From positions 543,163 to 607,162 of the forward strand of contig SAXG01000009.1 of assembly GCA_012932865.1 (NCBI GenBank): a stretch of DNA of 64,000 nucleotides. The letters run 5' to 3'. This document shows positions 1 through 11,422 of this stretch, piece by piece. The notes under the pieces were generated by a model. That model did not search any database. It was given only the letters and a program-made list of their open reading frames with translations, and was not told the origin of the DNA. The first letter of the stretch is position 1. Each line of letters starts with the position of its first letter. Position numbers and translations under genes: made by a program. Source of the stretch: Amylostereum areolatum (lineage: Eukaryota > Basidiomycota > Agaricomycetes > Russulales > Stereaceae).

Positions 1-800
1 GATACTGCTTACGTATAACCCTTTGTAAGAAAAAGCAATGCCACGAGGCTACAAACGAGAGCACCGTATAGGATGTACGCGCCCCTCAAAGACGCGCGAC
101 CTGAAGGCAGAGGGCGATGCTTCGTGCGCTCTGCGAATACAATCGTAGCCAGCCGTTAATACGCGTAGGAAAGATAGCGGTGAGGATTTCGCCTACCAAT
201 CTTTTGTCCAGGTTGACGTCCAAAATGTCGTTCCAGACGCAACCAGAAACTGTGGAAGATCAAAGTTGCTACAGCATATGCAGCGAGTTGGGTGATGAGT
301 GTCTTAGTGGGCAAGGCAGTTGTATAGGCAGCCATAGTCAGTCCCCAAGCTACGACACTAAGTCAGGTTTGAATGGAAAAGAGGAGGATGAATAGGAAAT
401 AGTAACCGCTGGGCCAGAACACCAAGGTGTTACCCAATATACCCTTGTGAAGCCGTGTGAGCTCCAGATATGCATGCCAGCTGAAACGTTCGGCCCATAT
501 GATCAGTGTGCGAAGGGGAAATTCTCCGCTGTCGCTCTCCTTTATATACACAGAGCGATGTGTACTACTACCTTTTTTCGGAGATCCAGAAATCGTTGTG
601 TGACGCGAAAGAAATATCGCAGGAACCAAACGGACATGAATAAGTATGCATTGTTGGGCGCCGACACCACCCATCCTGACTGCTATGCGCGGATGACCAT
701 CCGCACCTGATCCGTGTACGCTATAGGAAGTCATGATGCTTGTAAATTTAGACCTGTGAATGCTGTGCGTTTCAGACGGCGAGAAAAGGGACATATACAT
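1..800 (-). pseudogene. UbiA-family prenyltransferase, 5' part, frameshifted, runs off the left edge
   Basis: The family comprises membrane enzymes that attach prenyl chains to aromatic acceptors. Reading leftwards, an exon near 390-500 carries YLELTRLHKG and NTLVFWP. An intron ending TCGTAG near 347 joins it to AWGLTMAAYTT, giving the usual FWPxAWGLTMAA junction. Next comes the prenyl-diphosphate/Mg site VWNDILDVNLD (about 200-235), then, after a second intron, RTKHRPLPSGRASLRGA (about 60-110). All are strong UbiA signatures. A donor-like GTAAGC at about 4-9 suggests the gene continues outside the window. Between HS and VWND the frame slips by one base (about 240-250, an extra T in a TTT run), so the copy is broken or the sequence has an error. 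The start codon is uncertain; the frame is open back to 800. Neighbouring genes on the right are also decayed. Confidence 0.72.
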
Positions 801-839
801 ACGGGCTCTAGGTAGTTCCGTAATTCAACAAAGGGCCTG

Positions 840-1900
840 TGGCCCAGTAGTGTCTTCGGGTCCGGTCAATACGTGAAGAGGGATGTCCTTCTGTAGTAAG
901 ATGGTCAGAATTATGACCCCTCCGACTGCCAATGATATTTACCAAAGAACCCGTAAACTCCGCGAGAATGTAGCACGAAATTCATCCCGGACAGGCTGTT
1001 GTAGAAGGGAAGTTCTGGGAATGACGCTGTAGCGATGTCATGGCCGGAGGTTTCTTTCAAGAATTGTCAGACGCTTGTCCATCCTTATTGGAAAAATTCG
1101 CACCGAGAAAGTCCTGGCAATCAGCGTTCGGTTCCGGGTTCAAAGCGCTAGCACTTAAAACGCGGTTGCATAAAGAAACCCGAATCCGATCGCTGCAATG
1201 ACTTGAAAAAGTATGTACCTCAACTAATATCGCACACTATCCAACGAAGCTTTGATAAAGTGATGAGCGTAAGGGTACACAGAACACAATGATGCCATGC
1301 ACCTACGACAAAGCTATACTTCCCGGTTTTGTTCACGATGAGACCTTGTATAGCCCCCAAAGGCAATAAGGGGATGACCGTCAGGAAGGTGTAGAGGCCG
1401 GGATGAATTGAAGACGCCAATTTCACTGGTAATAAGTATGTCAGCCTATTAGTGGAGGTGGGTGGAACACTCTTTAACGAGGAAACAACCTCGTTAGAAG
1501 GAAGGGAGCAGCGAAAGGTAAGCAGAACTCACAGACCTCGCCGGTCATGATGAGTATGCGCAAAAAGGTCACACATATCTAGGAGAAATCTGGATAAGAA
1601 AAGATGCGAGTGATAAACTCAGGTTTAGGATACACACTCACCGATGTTTGTGCGGTTCGCCACGATGGACAACGGGACCTATGCGCTCACTTAGATACTC
1701 TGGATCATTATACTCGCAACATGGGGACATACCACAGGACGAGATGCCCAGTACGCCTTGTATACGATGGCGCTAGCCAGTCCGACAAGGCTGACGGTCA
1801 ATGGGACTAAGATCTGTTGAAGTTCACGAAATTTTCGTTCCTGCCCAAGTCAGTCCGATGGTCCTTGGATAGCCAAATTGGGGCAGTCACAGGGAGAAGA
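840..1900 (-). pseudogene. Decayed MFS multidrug-type transporter
   Basis: Pieces of one major facilitator protein (DHA2/Tri12-like) lie in order but in different frames. TIGLTWAGTK (about 1840-1870) is followed by LVPLTVSLVGLASAIVYKAYW (about 1760-1820), then VANRTNIG with a good donor (about 1630-1660). The longest intact piece, at 1220-1426, holds PLLPLGAIQGLIVNKTGKYS. Then come VIAAIGFGFLYATAF (about 1150-1200) and the C-terminal FSRSLRVLW, stop, ISLAVGG (about 910-970). Stops and frame changes separate the blocks and the N-terminal third was not found. This is a clear pseudogene. It points the same way as the UbiA relic downstream, so both may be remains of one secondary-metabolite locus; that link is inference. 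Confidence 0.68.
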
Positions 1901-2130
1901 TGATGTGGCAACGTACAACGGTACATGTCAAGCACCTCGGGGTCCCTCTTGATTACCACCCATCGGGTCTACATTGACTTGACTTGAGTTACTTGACTCG
2001 GAGTTGGTCCTGGTGTTTCGCCGGTGGGTAAGTACAGCAAGATGGTTGCCAACGAATTGACATGGGTGGCGCCGCGCTATCCTGAGAGAGTCCGAAAATA
2101 GGTCCTCGATGAGGCAGTCACTGGGCATTT

Positions 2131-2975
2131 GGCAAGCTCAAGGAGCTCACTGAGACTTCGACTCGGTGCCGCCGTTGCGGCGCCGTATGTTCCTGACGCG
2201 CGACGCCTCGCGTCGGCTCGTCAGCGCGCCAGCGCGTCAGCGCGTCAGCGCTCGCGGCTCAGCGTCACCTCTTGTCACGGGCGTCGTCGCTACATAGCAG
2301 AAGTTTGCTTGAACCAGAAATACGTAATTAAGGCTCCGGAAGCAAAATCTGTTCCAGCTCCTAAAACAAATCCTGACGACTCATTGCGAGCGCAGCGAGC
2401 AATTCATCGGCTAAGGGGCCTGTTCGCAAAACAAACACAGCCAAACAGACGCCCCCTGTTCAATCCACCTCGGGCTCGCGCCGAAAATCGTGTATTTCCC
2501 ACTTTACTTGAATAAAACTCATTGCAGCCTCTCTAAAATCTGGGGGCAGCATTGGACACTCAGTAACAATCGATTGACACCGCAATTTTTGAACTCTGAG
2601 GTGTCTTGCATACTCTATGATGAAATTAGTGGTACACAACGGTGAGACGGGGATTCCAACGGTGGCACCACAACAATGGGTGTGAACAGAAGATCATAAA
2701 TATAGTATCCACTACTGGCACTGTAAGTGCATCTCGCACCTACAAATACAGTCGGAATACTGCGCGAGCACCCACTGCGTTACGCGGTGTCGATATTTCA
2801 TTTATAAGTTATGCCATTTTCCGGAAATTGTTCAGCACAGGCGTAGGCGACCTGATGCATGGACTTCTCATCAATCTGATTCACCTTCCCCGTTTTTACA
2901 TGTCTCCTGTTTTCCGTCATCATCCCCTTTCCACCTCAAGGCAGCGAACACCGCGACCCTTCCTATTCCTCTGGC
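2131..2975. other. Gene-free stretch with GC-rich short repeats
   Basis: About 845 bases without a gene I can support. The left part (about 2160-2280) is GC-rich and made of degenerate copies of GCGTCAGC, which produce an artificial Arg/Ala/Ser-rich open frame. The rest has mixed composition with stops in all frames. It separates the decayed transporter on the left from the MFS permease on the right. Confidence 0.5.
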
Positions 2976-4286
2976 ATGGCTCACGGCGTCCAGGTCCTCA
3001 TTCAGGCTCCCCGAGGCAATGTTGAAACACTCAATAATGATCTACCACCATCCGAAGACGGGGTAGACCCTCTCAAAGTATGGAGAACAATGGATCTTGT
3101 TGTACTTCCTGTGACAACGATGATGTTTTTCCTATCTTCCTTGGTGCGTGCCATCGTGTCTTAAGTTCTCCTTTGACGTTCATCCTCGTAGGATCGCTCG
3201 AACATAGGGAACGCGGGAGTAGCTGGCCTGCAGGAATATCTTGAGATAACCAACGAGGAGGTGCGTCCGATCTATCACTCGCTGCTACAGATGAACCAAA
3301 CTTCAGTTTAGCACAGCTCTGATTGTGACCCTCGTGTACGTCTCGGGAAGCTCTTCACTAGCGTAAAGCTCATCAGCAGCTAGATCTTATGTGCTGCTCA
3401 AATTTCCTGCCAATATCATGTTCAAGGTAAGCTCCGACTTTGTCGTGTACATCGCTTACCACTCAGTACTCAGTCTGTGCTCGTGGTAGATCATTGGGCC
3501 ACGGCTGTTGTTGCGAAGTATGGCCGTCCTGTGGGGTCTGGCATGCGCACTTCAAGGTAAGCCCTGCACCTTGTGCCCGGTTCATGGTCTGATGAGCGCG
3601 TAGGCTTTATCCATAGCTTTATTGGCCTGGCTGCGTGTGGATTTATCCTCGGCCTTTTCGAAGGTAAAGGCCTACTGACATCGACATCCTCATTTTTCTT
3701 ACCCCTCGCCAGGCGGGTTGCTCCCTTGCCTTGCCTTATACTTATCAACGTTTTACCCAAGACGCAGTCTACAGTTTCGGTGAGCCCTTCGCACCTCGGC
3801 TCGACAAGTCACTCATCTCTTCCTTTAGTATCGCGATCATCTCGAAATGCTTAACAATGCTGGTCGAAACTGACCACTGGCAAAGACCTCACTGCTCCTT
3901 TAGGATCGTTTGTCGATGCTGTCAGATACGGGCTACTCTTTCTGGCTGTACCGGAGACATTTTGTATCGGGCCTCCTCTGGGAACATGGACTGCCAACAA
4001 TTATGTGCCACATATCCGCAGAGCAATCGCTCTCACTCTTCTCACGGCCATGACGAATACAGGGGCAATTCTTTCCACCTGGCTCCTCGGCTCTTTCGAG
4101 ATACACGACTGCTACAATCACGCTCTTCGTTTTTCAGGCTGTTCATCACGGGCGTTCTCTTCGAATTTCGGGTGGTTTAGGCGGGAGCAACCGAAGGCGA
4201 AAGGGAGGGCGGAAGTGGGTATCAAAAGTCAAGGTGGTTCATTACAAATTCTGGAGGGCGGGGACGATGGTATCTGGTATGACTAG
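2976..4286 (+). pseudogene. MFS permease of the anion/allantoate type with internal deletion
   Basis: Exon 1 (2976-3143) encodes the cytoplasmic N-terminus and LPVTTMMFFLSSL. Exon 2, from 3192, gives DRSNIGNAGVAGLQEYLEIT. Later exons give FPANIMFK, IGPRLLLRSMAVLWGLACALQ, FILGLFEG and GLLPCLALYLSTFYPRR. These are the standard blocks of the ACS (Dal5/Tna1-like) permeases that import nicotinate, allantoate and similar anions, here up to TM 4-5. The next recognisable blocks, VRYGLLFLAV and PLGTWTANNYVPHIRRA (about 3935-4030), belong near TM 10. Roughly 130-200 residues are therefore missing, and the first exon of this part has no clean link. I infer a non-functional permease. The kept splice sites suggest fairly recent loss. 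Confidence 0.66.
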
Positions 4287-4401
4287 GCAATGTCAATACG
4301 ATACGTACATTTGATGTCGAATATCAGGATTGTTCAACGGAAGTACGAAGTTACAGTATCCACTGATGAGGTTTGAGATTTGAGGCCTGAGGTCGTACAT
4401 A

Positions 4402-6049
4402 TCATACCACACAACACGATGGGCTGTGGCGATGATACTCAACCCTTTCAGATCCAGTGTCCGACAACCCCGACTGCTTCCCGTCCCAAACGATCTTTTC
4501 GCGAACCAGCGGCTGCAAACGATCGACTAACCCCAATCCATCGGGTATGTCGCACTCCCAAATACACAACCGGTGAAGCCCTGGATCCTCTCGCGGCCGC
4601 GACCGGGCGATGGAGTGCAAGCATGTCAGCAATATAGGTGCGGCGACGAAATCCACCCGCGCGACGCAAATATAGCGCAAGCACCGCAGAACGCTTTTCT
4701 TCATGAGACCCCCGAAGAGCTGCGACGCTGCAAGATTGCCATGCACGAGCACGGTATGAATCGAGTCCAATCGGCACCACCAGTCCAAATCTCTAGGAAG
4801 TTCTCCGCATGCGGCAATGACGTTCGGGAAAGGGGTATGTTCCACGATGCTCGAGCCCTGGAACAGCGACGCAAACAGCGGGTTGCGATCGTCCAGTGCT
4901 AGAGGGACCATTCCTGACGAGAAACATAAGGCCCTGGTAGGCTCCGCGGTGTGAAAGGAGTGGTGGGGCCAAATGTTGGGTAAGAAGTATGAGATCTGCT
5001 TGGCTGGTGTCAAGCTCGGGCCCTCGATCGCCATGATTGAGATAGGGCATACAGGCACCAGTCCATCCAAACGATGTGAGATATTTTTGGAAAGAGACGT
5101 CGAAAATGGAGGAAGGAGCTCGATAATCCAATCTGGCCACTTGACATCGAGGGGGCTTGGCAGCCTCATGCCGATATGGACGTCGGCACCGGCGGAGAGA
5201 ATGAAGTGCTCGAGCAAGAAACGCGCGTCGTCGAACAATGGCCTGATGCAGTTTGATTGATTCCATATGCGGGAGAACGACCGTCCGATGAAGGTTGGTT
5301 GGGTTGAATACTAAGGGGGATCCGTCTTCTCTCCATGTGTGAGGTCCGAGTGAAGAGAATTCCAAGTGGCGAAGACCAGGCATTACGTCCAGAGCATCCA
5401 GCATAAGTGCGATTTGTGGATCCGGCAAAGGCGAGAACGGGGTTAATATGAATGTCGTGAGGTTGGCGTGAAGTAAAGGAGAGGTCCACGACATGGTACA
5501 TTTTTGCAGTTTGAGGGTTCTGAGGCGAGGAGTGTGTGCATCAAAGAAATTGTCCTCGATGTCTGGTGAGGATTGATAGGACCACGACCTGAAAGGTTCA
5601 CGGATAAGAGACAGATGTTCCAGCATGGGTGCTCTGGTGCTTGTGATGGCGGGCACAACAATATCCTGGTATACGTCGTTCGAGATTCTGAGGGTCAATA
5701 TGTAGATGTGATCGAGGTGGGAGAGAATGTCGGAGAGTGGGCCCACGCCTTCGAAGTTGAGGTCGACAGTCAAAGGGGCTTTCTTAGACCGTTCGAGCAT
5801 GGCCAGAGTGAGTTCGTTCGGAGAAAGCTGGATCATCGACCAGAAACGAGGAGTATTGAGGGCAACAAAGCGCCAGTAACGGTTGACAGACGGGATGGAC
5901 CACCATGTTATATCCAGGGCTTTCCAGTCCCAGCTGACGGGCGTCGTTGATTGACCGATGGTCGAAGGGTAGAAGTAGAGGAATATTTCTGCGAGGATGT
6001 CTTCTGCGAGTCTTGATATAGGCGGCCCCGTGTCCAACGAGAGATCCAT
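4402..6049 (-). CDS. F-box/leucine-rich-repeat-like protein 1, one frame break
   Basis: Starts MDLSLDTGPP and is followed at once by the F-box core LAEDILAEIFLYFYP (about residues 14-28) and the basidiomycete-typical WWSIPSVNRYWRFVALNTP. Such proteins are substrate receptors of SCF ubiquitin ligases. The rest is a diffuse leucine-rich region (LEHLSLI, LRTLKLQKC, LRHLEF) with no strict repeat consensus. From about 5240 the reading continues in another frame (FDDARFLLEHF onward to 4402), with no room for an intron; removing one G in a GG near 5245 would rejoin it. Full length would be about 545 residues, normal for the family. The substrate cannot be told. A second member lies at 23.3-25.0 kb. 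Confidence 0.78.
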
Positions 6050-6349
6050 CGCAGAGATCTACACAATGGTCAATGTAAGGTGTGCCACTTTGGCATGTCA
6101 AAGTATTGCTATGGATTGACCGAGACGTACCGAGTCACTGGTCAATCTCCACTGCCTTCGAAATATTGAGTCTTGAGCCCTTCGCGGGTCGGAGGATCTT
6201 TCCTCGATTCAGCTTTGCGGTGCTGATATGCCAGCGGCGGGTTTGGAGCGATTAGACGAGGTCGTGTCGTCGGCCAATCGAATGGGAGAAGGTTGACTTT
6301 CAGCAAAGAATGAAGACGATGAAGGAAGTTGGTGCCAACCGCTGGCCAC

Positions 6350-6869
6350 CATGCACCAGGACCCCTGAAATTCCCTATAGAGCATTCATCCCAGGGTAAC
6401 CTGTTTTCGGTGGTGCGCTGGGACAGAATTTGGGCCATTTTCGGTGATTTACATGATAGATTTTTTCAAGTCAGCCGTTTTCAGTGGTTCTTAGACTATA
6501 CATATCTAAAAATAGTCTAATTTCCCACGCCTTCGGCGTCGAGGTTTCCAGAGCAGAACTCTCATTTTATGCACAAGCTTGCTATAACATGCCTAGTTTG
6601 CTTCCATAGACCCATGGGAAGCAAAATATGCAAAATACTTGTGATTGGAACTGACAGATCCTCGGCGTGTTCAGATGCTTACCATTTTCGGTGGTGAAGA
6701 TGGGACTTCGGACGGGCGGGTTCCTTTTCAGTGGTTCTTAGCTCCAACATGTCGGCCCTACGGGGCCCATTTTCGGTGGAGAGTACCATACATAGGTTCC
6801 CATAAGGCCCAAATTTTCGGTGGTCCGAGATGAATCATTTATAGGGAATTTCAGGGGTCCTCATGCACC
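6350..6869. mobile_element. Short inverted-repeat DNA element (MITE-like) with 8-bp target duplication
   Basis: The 504-base element 6358-6861 begins AGGACCCCTGAAATTCCC and ends with the reverse complement. The two termini match at 31 of 35 positions, the first 22 exactly. It is flanked on both sides by CATGCACC (6350-6357 and 6862-6869), a perfect 8-bp target-site duplication. Inside, TTTTCGGTGG or TTTTCAGTGG recurs at about 6403, 6435, 6478, 6684, 6724, 6767 and 6812, like the subterminal transposase-binding repeats of hAT elements. No coding capacity. The 8-bp duplication fits hAT or another 8-bp superfamily, although the duplication does not match the usual hAT preference. The perfect duplication argues for fairly recent insertion. 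Confidence 0.85.
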
Positions 6870-6887
6870 ACCGTTTGTTCTATTTTA

Positions 6888-6895
6888 TCACGTGA
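6888..6895. promoter_or_regulatory. Palindromic E-box TCACGTGA
   Basis: A perfect 8-base palindrome containing CACGTG, 168 bases before the chosen start of the gene at 7063 and just outside the inverted-repeat element. This is the binding sequence of Cbf1-type bHLH factors in fungi; whether it is used here is not shown. Confidence 0.25.
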
Positions 6896-7062
6896 TGTGA
6901 AGTTGACGCGTCAGCGCTCGTCAGGCAACTTGAACTTGTCTGCAACGCCAAGTCGCCAACAACGTCGTTGGTACTACACCGGCCCAGGATCTATCTCACA
7001 GAATCCTGCACGCCGGCTTTTAACATCGCTCTCATAACAGTTGCACGCACACCGCTCTATCC

Positions 7063-8547
7063 AATGTCACTGCAATGGGGACAGCTTAGCCTCCTACTCT
7101 CGACTGACGGAGTACCTTTCGAGCTAGAGTCTCTGAACGATTTTCCACCTCATCCACCCAATTTCGTTTATTCACGGGTTCTCATTGAGAACGGGGTAGT
7201 GCGTTGTTATTTCTCCCCGTCCGCCTGAACACAATTGACCGGATGAGTAGCAATGTCCGCTTCGACCTCTCCACCCGCACGTCCGAGTCCCAAGCACTCA
7301 TCGCTCAGATACGGATCAATGGCACCAAACTGGAGCCTCTACTCTTTCTATCGAAATCAACTTACGACGAATATTCCGACGGCGGGCGCAAAATCATTGA
7401 GGTGGGCAGTATGTGTCCGCCTCGCTATTCTCTAACATGATCCTTAAGTACTCACTTTCTCTCTCTCTTAGGGAGGAATGCTGATTTCTAAGCTCCGCCC
7501 ACGGTTCACACCCTTGTACGCGAAAGGAAGAGTAACCGCTTCCGTGTGTCGCGTTCTCCTCCAACGGACGCCTCCACTACCCCCCAATGAAAACCTCCTC
7601 GCGCGATTTCTGCCCGGCGATCCAGGAAACTCCATACCTTCCTCCGGAGCCGAATCCTGGTGCATAACTACGCCTTTTCTCCCAGCAATGCTTGTTTGTT
7701 TACTCTACGCTCCAGGAAACTTCCCACCGAGTCCCAGACGACGCTTCGGGTGATCACATACGTGGATCCTGTCCGAAAGCCGATGGCCAACTTCGTCATC
7801 GACTACGAGACCTACAGGCGTGAGCGTGTTTTCTTTCACTGTATCACACCGGTAGAAGGACTCAGTCGTGCATCATCCCGCGGACAGCGCCCCCCAGAAC
7901 CCTTAGTCATGATTTCCTCCCTCCATCGCTTTCTTTCTCTCCCCGCGCAAACCTCAAACGCACCGCTGGCCCTGATGATTCCGAAATACCCATATTCAAA
8001 CGTCCAGCTACTGATGCAAGTACTTGTCCCTCCCGCTTCCCGCGTCAAGCTTGACATTGACATGCCTTAGGCTGCCGTCGCCGCGTCTAGAGATATCGAG
8101 GACGAAGTACGGAAAGCAAATCGCACGGCCAAAAGACGCGCACATAAACTCAGACGTCGAGCTGAACGCCAGCAAGCCCTAGAAGATGCAAATCCTAGTC
8201 AACCTTCCCAAGTGAACACGACGGTCCTCCGGCCTGCCAAGTCCGATATCATAACAGACCCTCCTGCTCCCAAGCGATCCTCAACAAATACTCTCAGTCT
8301 TCCTCTGGTATCTCATACGCTGGTCAAGGCCGATCTGGTTGAGCGCACTTACCTTCCGGAGTCGGCACAGAGGATCAAGACCGAACCTTGGGACCCAGAC
8401 ATCGACGCTCGGTTGCTCTCCTCAGACTTGCTCAGGCTGCCTGCTTGCTCTTGGTCCAGTCATTCGCACATCAAGCTAGAAGAGGCTGTCTCTGCTGATG
8501 GGGCGTTTGAACTTGGTCAGCGGTTCTGGCTAGCCGAGTTTCCTTAG
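7063..8547 (+). CDS. Unknown multi-exon protein, basidiomycete-type
   Basis: The proposed start is MSLQWGQLSLLLSTDGVPFELES at 7063. An intron follows after VLIENG, resuming with NVRFDLSTRTSESQALIAQIR near 7255. Further coding pieces are KIIEVG, RVITYVDPVRKPMANFVIDYETYR (about 7750-7815), LKRTAGPDDSEIPIFKRPATDA (about 7953-8020) and a basic helical stretch DEVRKANRTAKRRAHKLRRRAERQQ (about 8102-8175), ending in a serine/proline-rich tail at 8547. The order, an N-terminal beta-rich part, a phrase like PMANFVIDY and a charged tail, resembles the DUF7918 group of agaricomycete unknowns. I am not certain of that assignment. Exon borders in 7480-7750 are ambiguous. Confidence 0.45.
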
Positions 8548-8818
8548 GCGCAAACTCAAGGGTGTTCTGCCTTGGCTTGAGCAGGGAGTGAGATATATTT
8601 TCTCCTCAAACAATCCGTCCACATGTATGTCTTTCACACCACGAGCATCTCATCTTTCGGTCAATCTTGTTTTGTAGTATCCTAGCGCACCGACCAGATT
8701 CCAAAAAGCATACATATTGTAACAAGAACCATTTTGTACAACACATCGTCTCGTGTATCGTGCACACATCGTGTATACCGTCCGCAATAATCATTTCAGT
8801 CCATAAAGCCCCGTCCTA

Positions 8819-10179
8819 TCACTCCGCTTTTCCTCCTTTTGCCTTCACGTCCCCCCACACAAGCCCTTCAACCTTCTGCGTTTCCTTTTCCCCGCTCCAA
8901 ACTTTCAGCCACGCTCCCCAGACCGGTGTGAGGAACGGCACAAACATGGACACGCGACGACGGTACGCGGCGTAACCCTCGGGGTACTTCGACAGTGAGA
9001 TGCCCTCTGTGAACGCAGTGGAAGATACAAAGAGTGTGCACAACGAGATGCACGGGAGTAGCATGATGATGGTGCGGATAGCTCCTGGAATGCCCCCGCC
9101 AAAGGGTTCTGGGTCATGCGCCCCTAGTGCGTTCGACTTGGGTGCGAGCAGGGGGAAGAGGTTGATCACGCCCTGCACCAACGAAAAATTTCATTACAGC
9201 CTAAAAATGACCGACACGCGAAGCCGAAACGGACGAACGTACCCAGAACATCTGTTCGGCGAAAAAGTTGGGATGGCGGCTCCACGCCCATAATCCTTTC
9301 GTGCAAAACCCACGTTGCTTGTCGGCTTGCGTCCATGTCAGTTGTGCGCCGGGCCAGTGCTCCGAGGGACGGTAATGGCCCGCCTTGAATGCGTGGAAGG
9401 CGAACTGTTGGTTGTCCGCGGTAAATTCCCAGGCAAGTAGGCCAAGCGCTGTCGCTGCCAGGATATAGTCCGTCGACGTCAATGGGATGGGCCCTTCCCG
9501 CGCAACACGGAGGGTGGGGAACCCGAGCATAAGAAGAAGGAAGTTCTGAATGCCAGCTAGATAGACAAGTTTTCCACTGTTAGAAACGCGGGGAAAGGAG
9601 ATGAAAAGGTCGGACATACCGATGAAGGTGAGGTTGGTCAGTTGGAAGAGCCAACGGGGAATCTTTGTGCGGAGAACAGCCCAGCGGTAGTCCTCATCGG
9701 ATCTGTCGCATAGATGCACGGTATAAGCGAGTGTATACGAGCATGTATCCAAAGAACACTACGCACAGGTTGAACAGACCGCGGCGCCAGGTGTTATATG
9801 AGAGTCTGCACATCCATGTCACCTGCGCGGCGTCAAAAAGTGCGTTTCTTGGATGAAATGCGCGCGTATTTACCGTAAGACCGAGCATGAGCAACGCCCT
9901 AGGATTGAACTGGTCCATTACATCTGGACGTCCACCCTCTGGAACAAACGGACTAAGATACCTCCAGCCGGCGTCATTCTTGCGGGGCCAAAGGGGGAGG
10001 AGTGCCCAATAAGCGGTGTAAATCGTCGGCAAAAATGTCCACAGGCGGTCGACTTGGGAGACATTGCCTGTGATGACGGAGAGGACGTAGGTGGTGACCG
10101 TTGTCGCAGCACAGAGCTTGAGGGGGTAAACGAGGAGGGATGGAACGCCTGCTGCGGCGTCGGGGGGCACAGGGGACAT
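8819..10179 (-). CDS. DUF1295 / steroid 5-alpha-reductase-like membrane enzyme
   Basis: Multi-pass membrane protein. From the start, MSPVPPDAAAGVPSLLVYPLK leads into VDRLWTFLPTIYTAYWALLP. The third block, after an intron, is VTWMCRLSYNTWRRGLFNL. Then come SDEDYRWAVLRTKIPRWLFQL and the C-terminal catalytic-type motif GLWAWSRHPNFFAEQ (about 9255-9300), followed by GISLSKYPEGYAAYRRRV. This is the DUF1295 pattern, which shares the C-terminal reductase fold of isoprenylcysteine methyltransferases and sterol reductases. The natural substrate is unknown. Four or five exons; the final one ends at 8819. It starts 244 bases from, and divergent to, the CIA30 gene, so the two probably share a promoter. 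Confidence 0.85.
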
Positions 10180-10423
10180 CGTGGGGGGAGGTCAAGGCGT
10201 AAGACACGCGTTCGCGAGATACCCGCGGGCTTTATGGGAAAGAGAACGTCTGTTTGACGCACCGCCGTCGATGCGGGGAGCCCATCTCCTCGGTTATCTT
10301 ATCTTATCTAAGACACTCACGTCATCATCTTGCCCCTCGGGCCTCGACTTGCTCTCCCATTCCGTTTACTTACCGCACACCCTTGGGCCTTCCTCCTGTT
10401 CGCCAATTTACTTCAGCGTAATT

Positions 10424-11422
10424 ATGGCCATGAATCGACTTTCAAAGTACTTGAATCGCTCAAGTCAAATTGTGCGAGACAACGCGACTAAAGGTACGCC
10501 ATTTACCCTCCAACCACCGTGCCGGCACTGTAACTTTGCTCACAGTGCTCCGCATGGAGGGTCTCCAGGAGCCTTCAAGAGCTCCTATCTCTTTGTACAA
10601 AATCAATACCCCCGAGGACATTGCGGAGTACGCGACAGGTTGCGACGCCGACGTCGGCGGCACCTCCACCGTCAACCTTGACTTTGAGGGCGACCCTGCC
10701 ATCAACGAGCCCATAGGAAAGCCAGGCAGCGGGAAGTTCTGGGGAATGATGCGCTTGGGCGTAAGGCCAGAGCTGAAGGGGAAGGTCAGAGGCGGTTACG
10801 CTGGTTTCCGAAATAAGGTGCGCTACCGGTCCTCTTTTCAGTTCATCGAATGTTAACACAGGCTTCTCTAACGGTACAGCTCCGGCCTACTTTGTTTGGC
10901 GACCTTACGAACAACGTATCCCACCATGACTATCTGGCCCTCCGCCTGCGTGCAGGTGGGCACCCACGAACCCGAAACTCGTACTTTGTCAATCTCCAGA
11001 CGGACGGGCCTATTCGCTCGGATTTATGGCAGCACCGTTTGTACTTCGCGCGGAAAGACGGTGGATGGGAGGATGTGTTCGTGCGTAGCCTCTCCTCTTG
11101 ATCTCCATCTATGTTCTCTCATGTTTGCCGGATGCGCTCGATAGATCCCCTTTAGCGCTTTTGTGCTGACGAACACCGGTGAGATCGCCTCGGACCAAAT
11201 TACAATGATGCGCGAACGCATCCGGTCTATCGGCATTTCCTTGCTGGGAGGTAACTCCGGTGTTGAGGGTCCATATGAATTAGGGATCGACGAGATTCGC
11301 GCCGTGAACGAAGAGGATGTTACCGTACCCCCGCGTACGTTGTTTCTTGACTTCAGTCCAGGGAGCCCATTAGCTCACTTGGATCTGTAGGAACGGAACC
11401 ACTGGAACAAGGTCCTCTCTGA
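10424..11422 (+). CDS. CIA30-family protein (complex I intermediate-associated protein 30, NDUFAF1-like)
   Basis: Mitochondrial assembly factor for respiratory NADH dehydrogenase by family membership. The N-terminus MAMNRLSKYLNRSSQIVRDN is basic and hydroxylated, suitable for mitochondrial import. After an intron follow ISLYKINTPEDIAEYATGCD, the core STVNLDFEG and GKFWGMMRLG, then GYAGFRNK with an intron, LFGDLTNNVSHHDYLALRLR, SYFVNLQTDG and LYFARKDGGWEDVF. The last main exon gives MMRERIRSIGISLLGG and GPYELGIDEIRAV. This is the complete CIA30 fold at the usual length of about 250 residues. The last splice is judged to be 11335-11390, giving a short terminal exon that stops at 11422; reading through would stop at 11390 instead. 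Confidence 0.9.

Noticed and set aside
2129..2515. Arg/Ala/Ser-rich open frame
   Set aside because: Generated by tandem GCGTCAGC units; the remainder shows no family and no splice logic.
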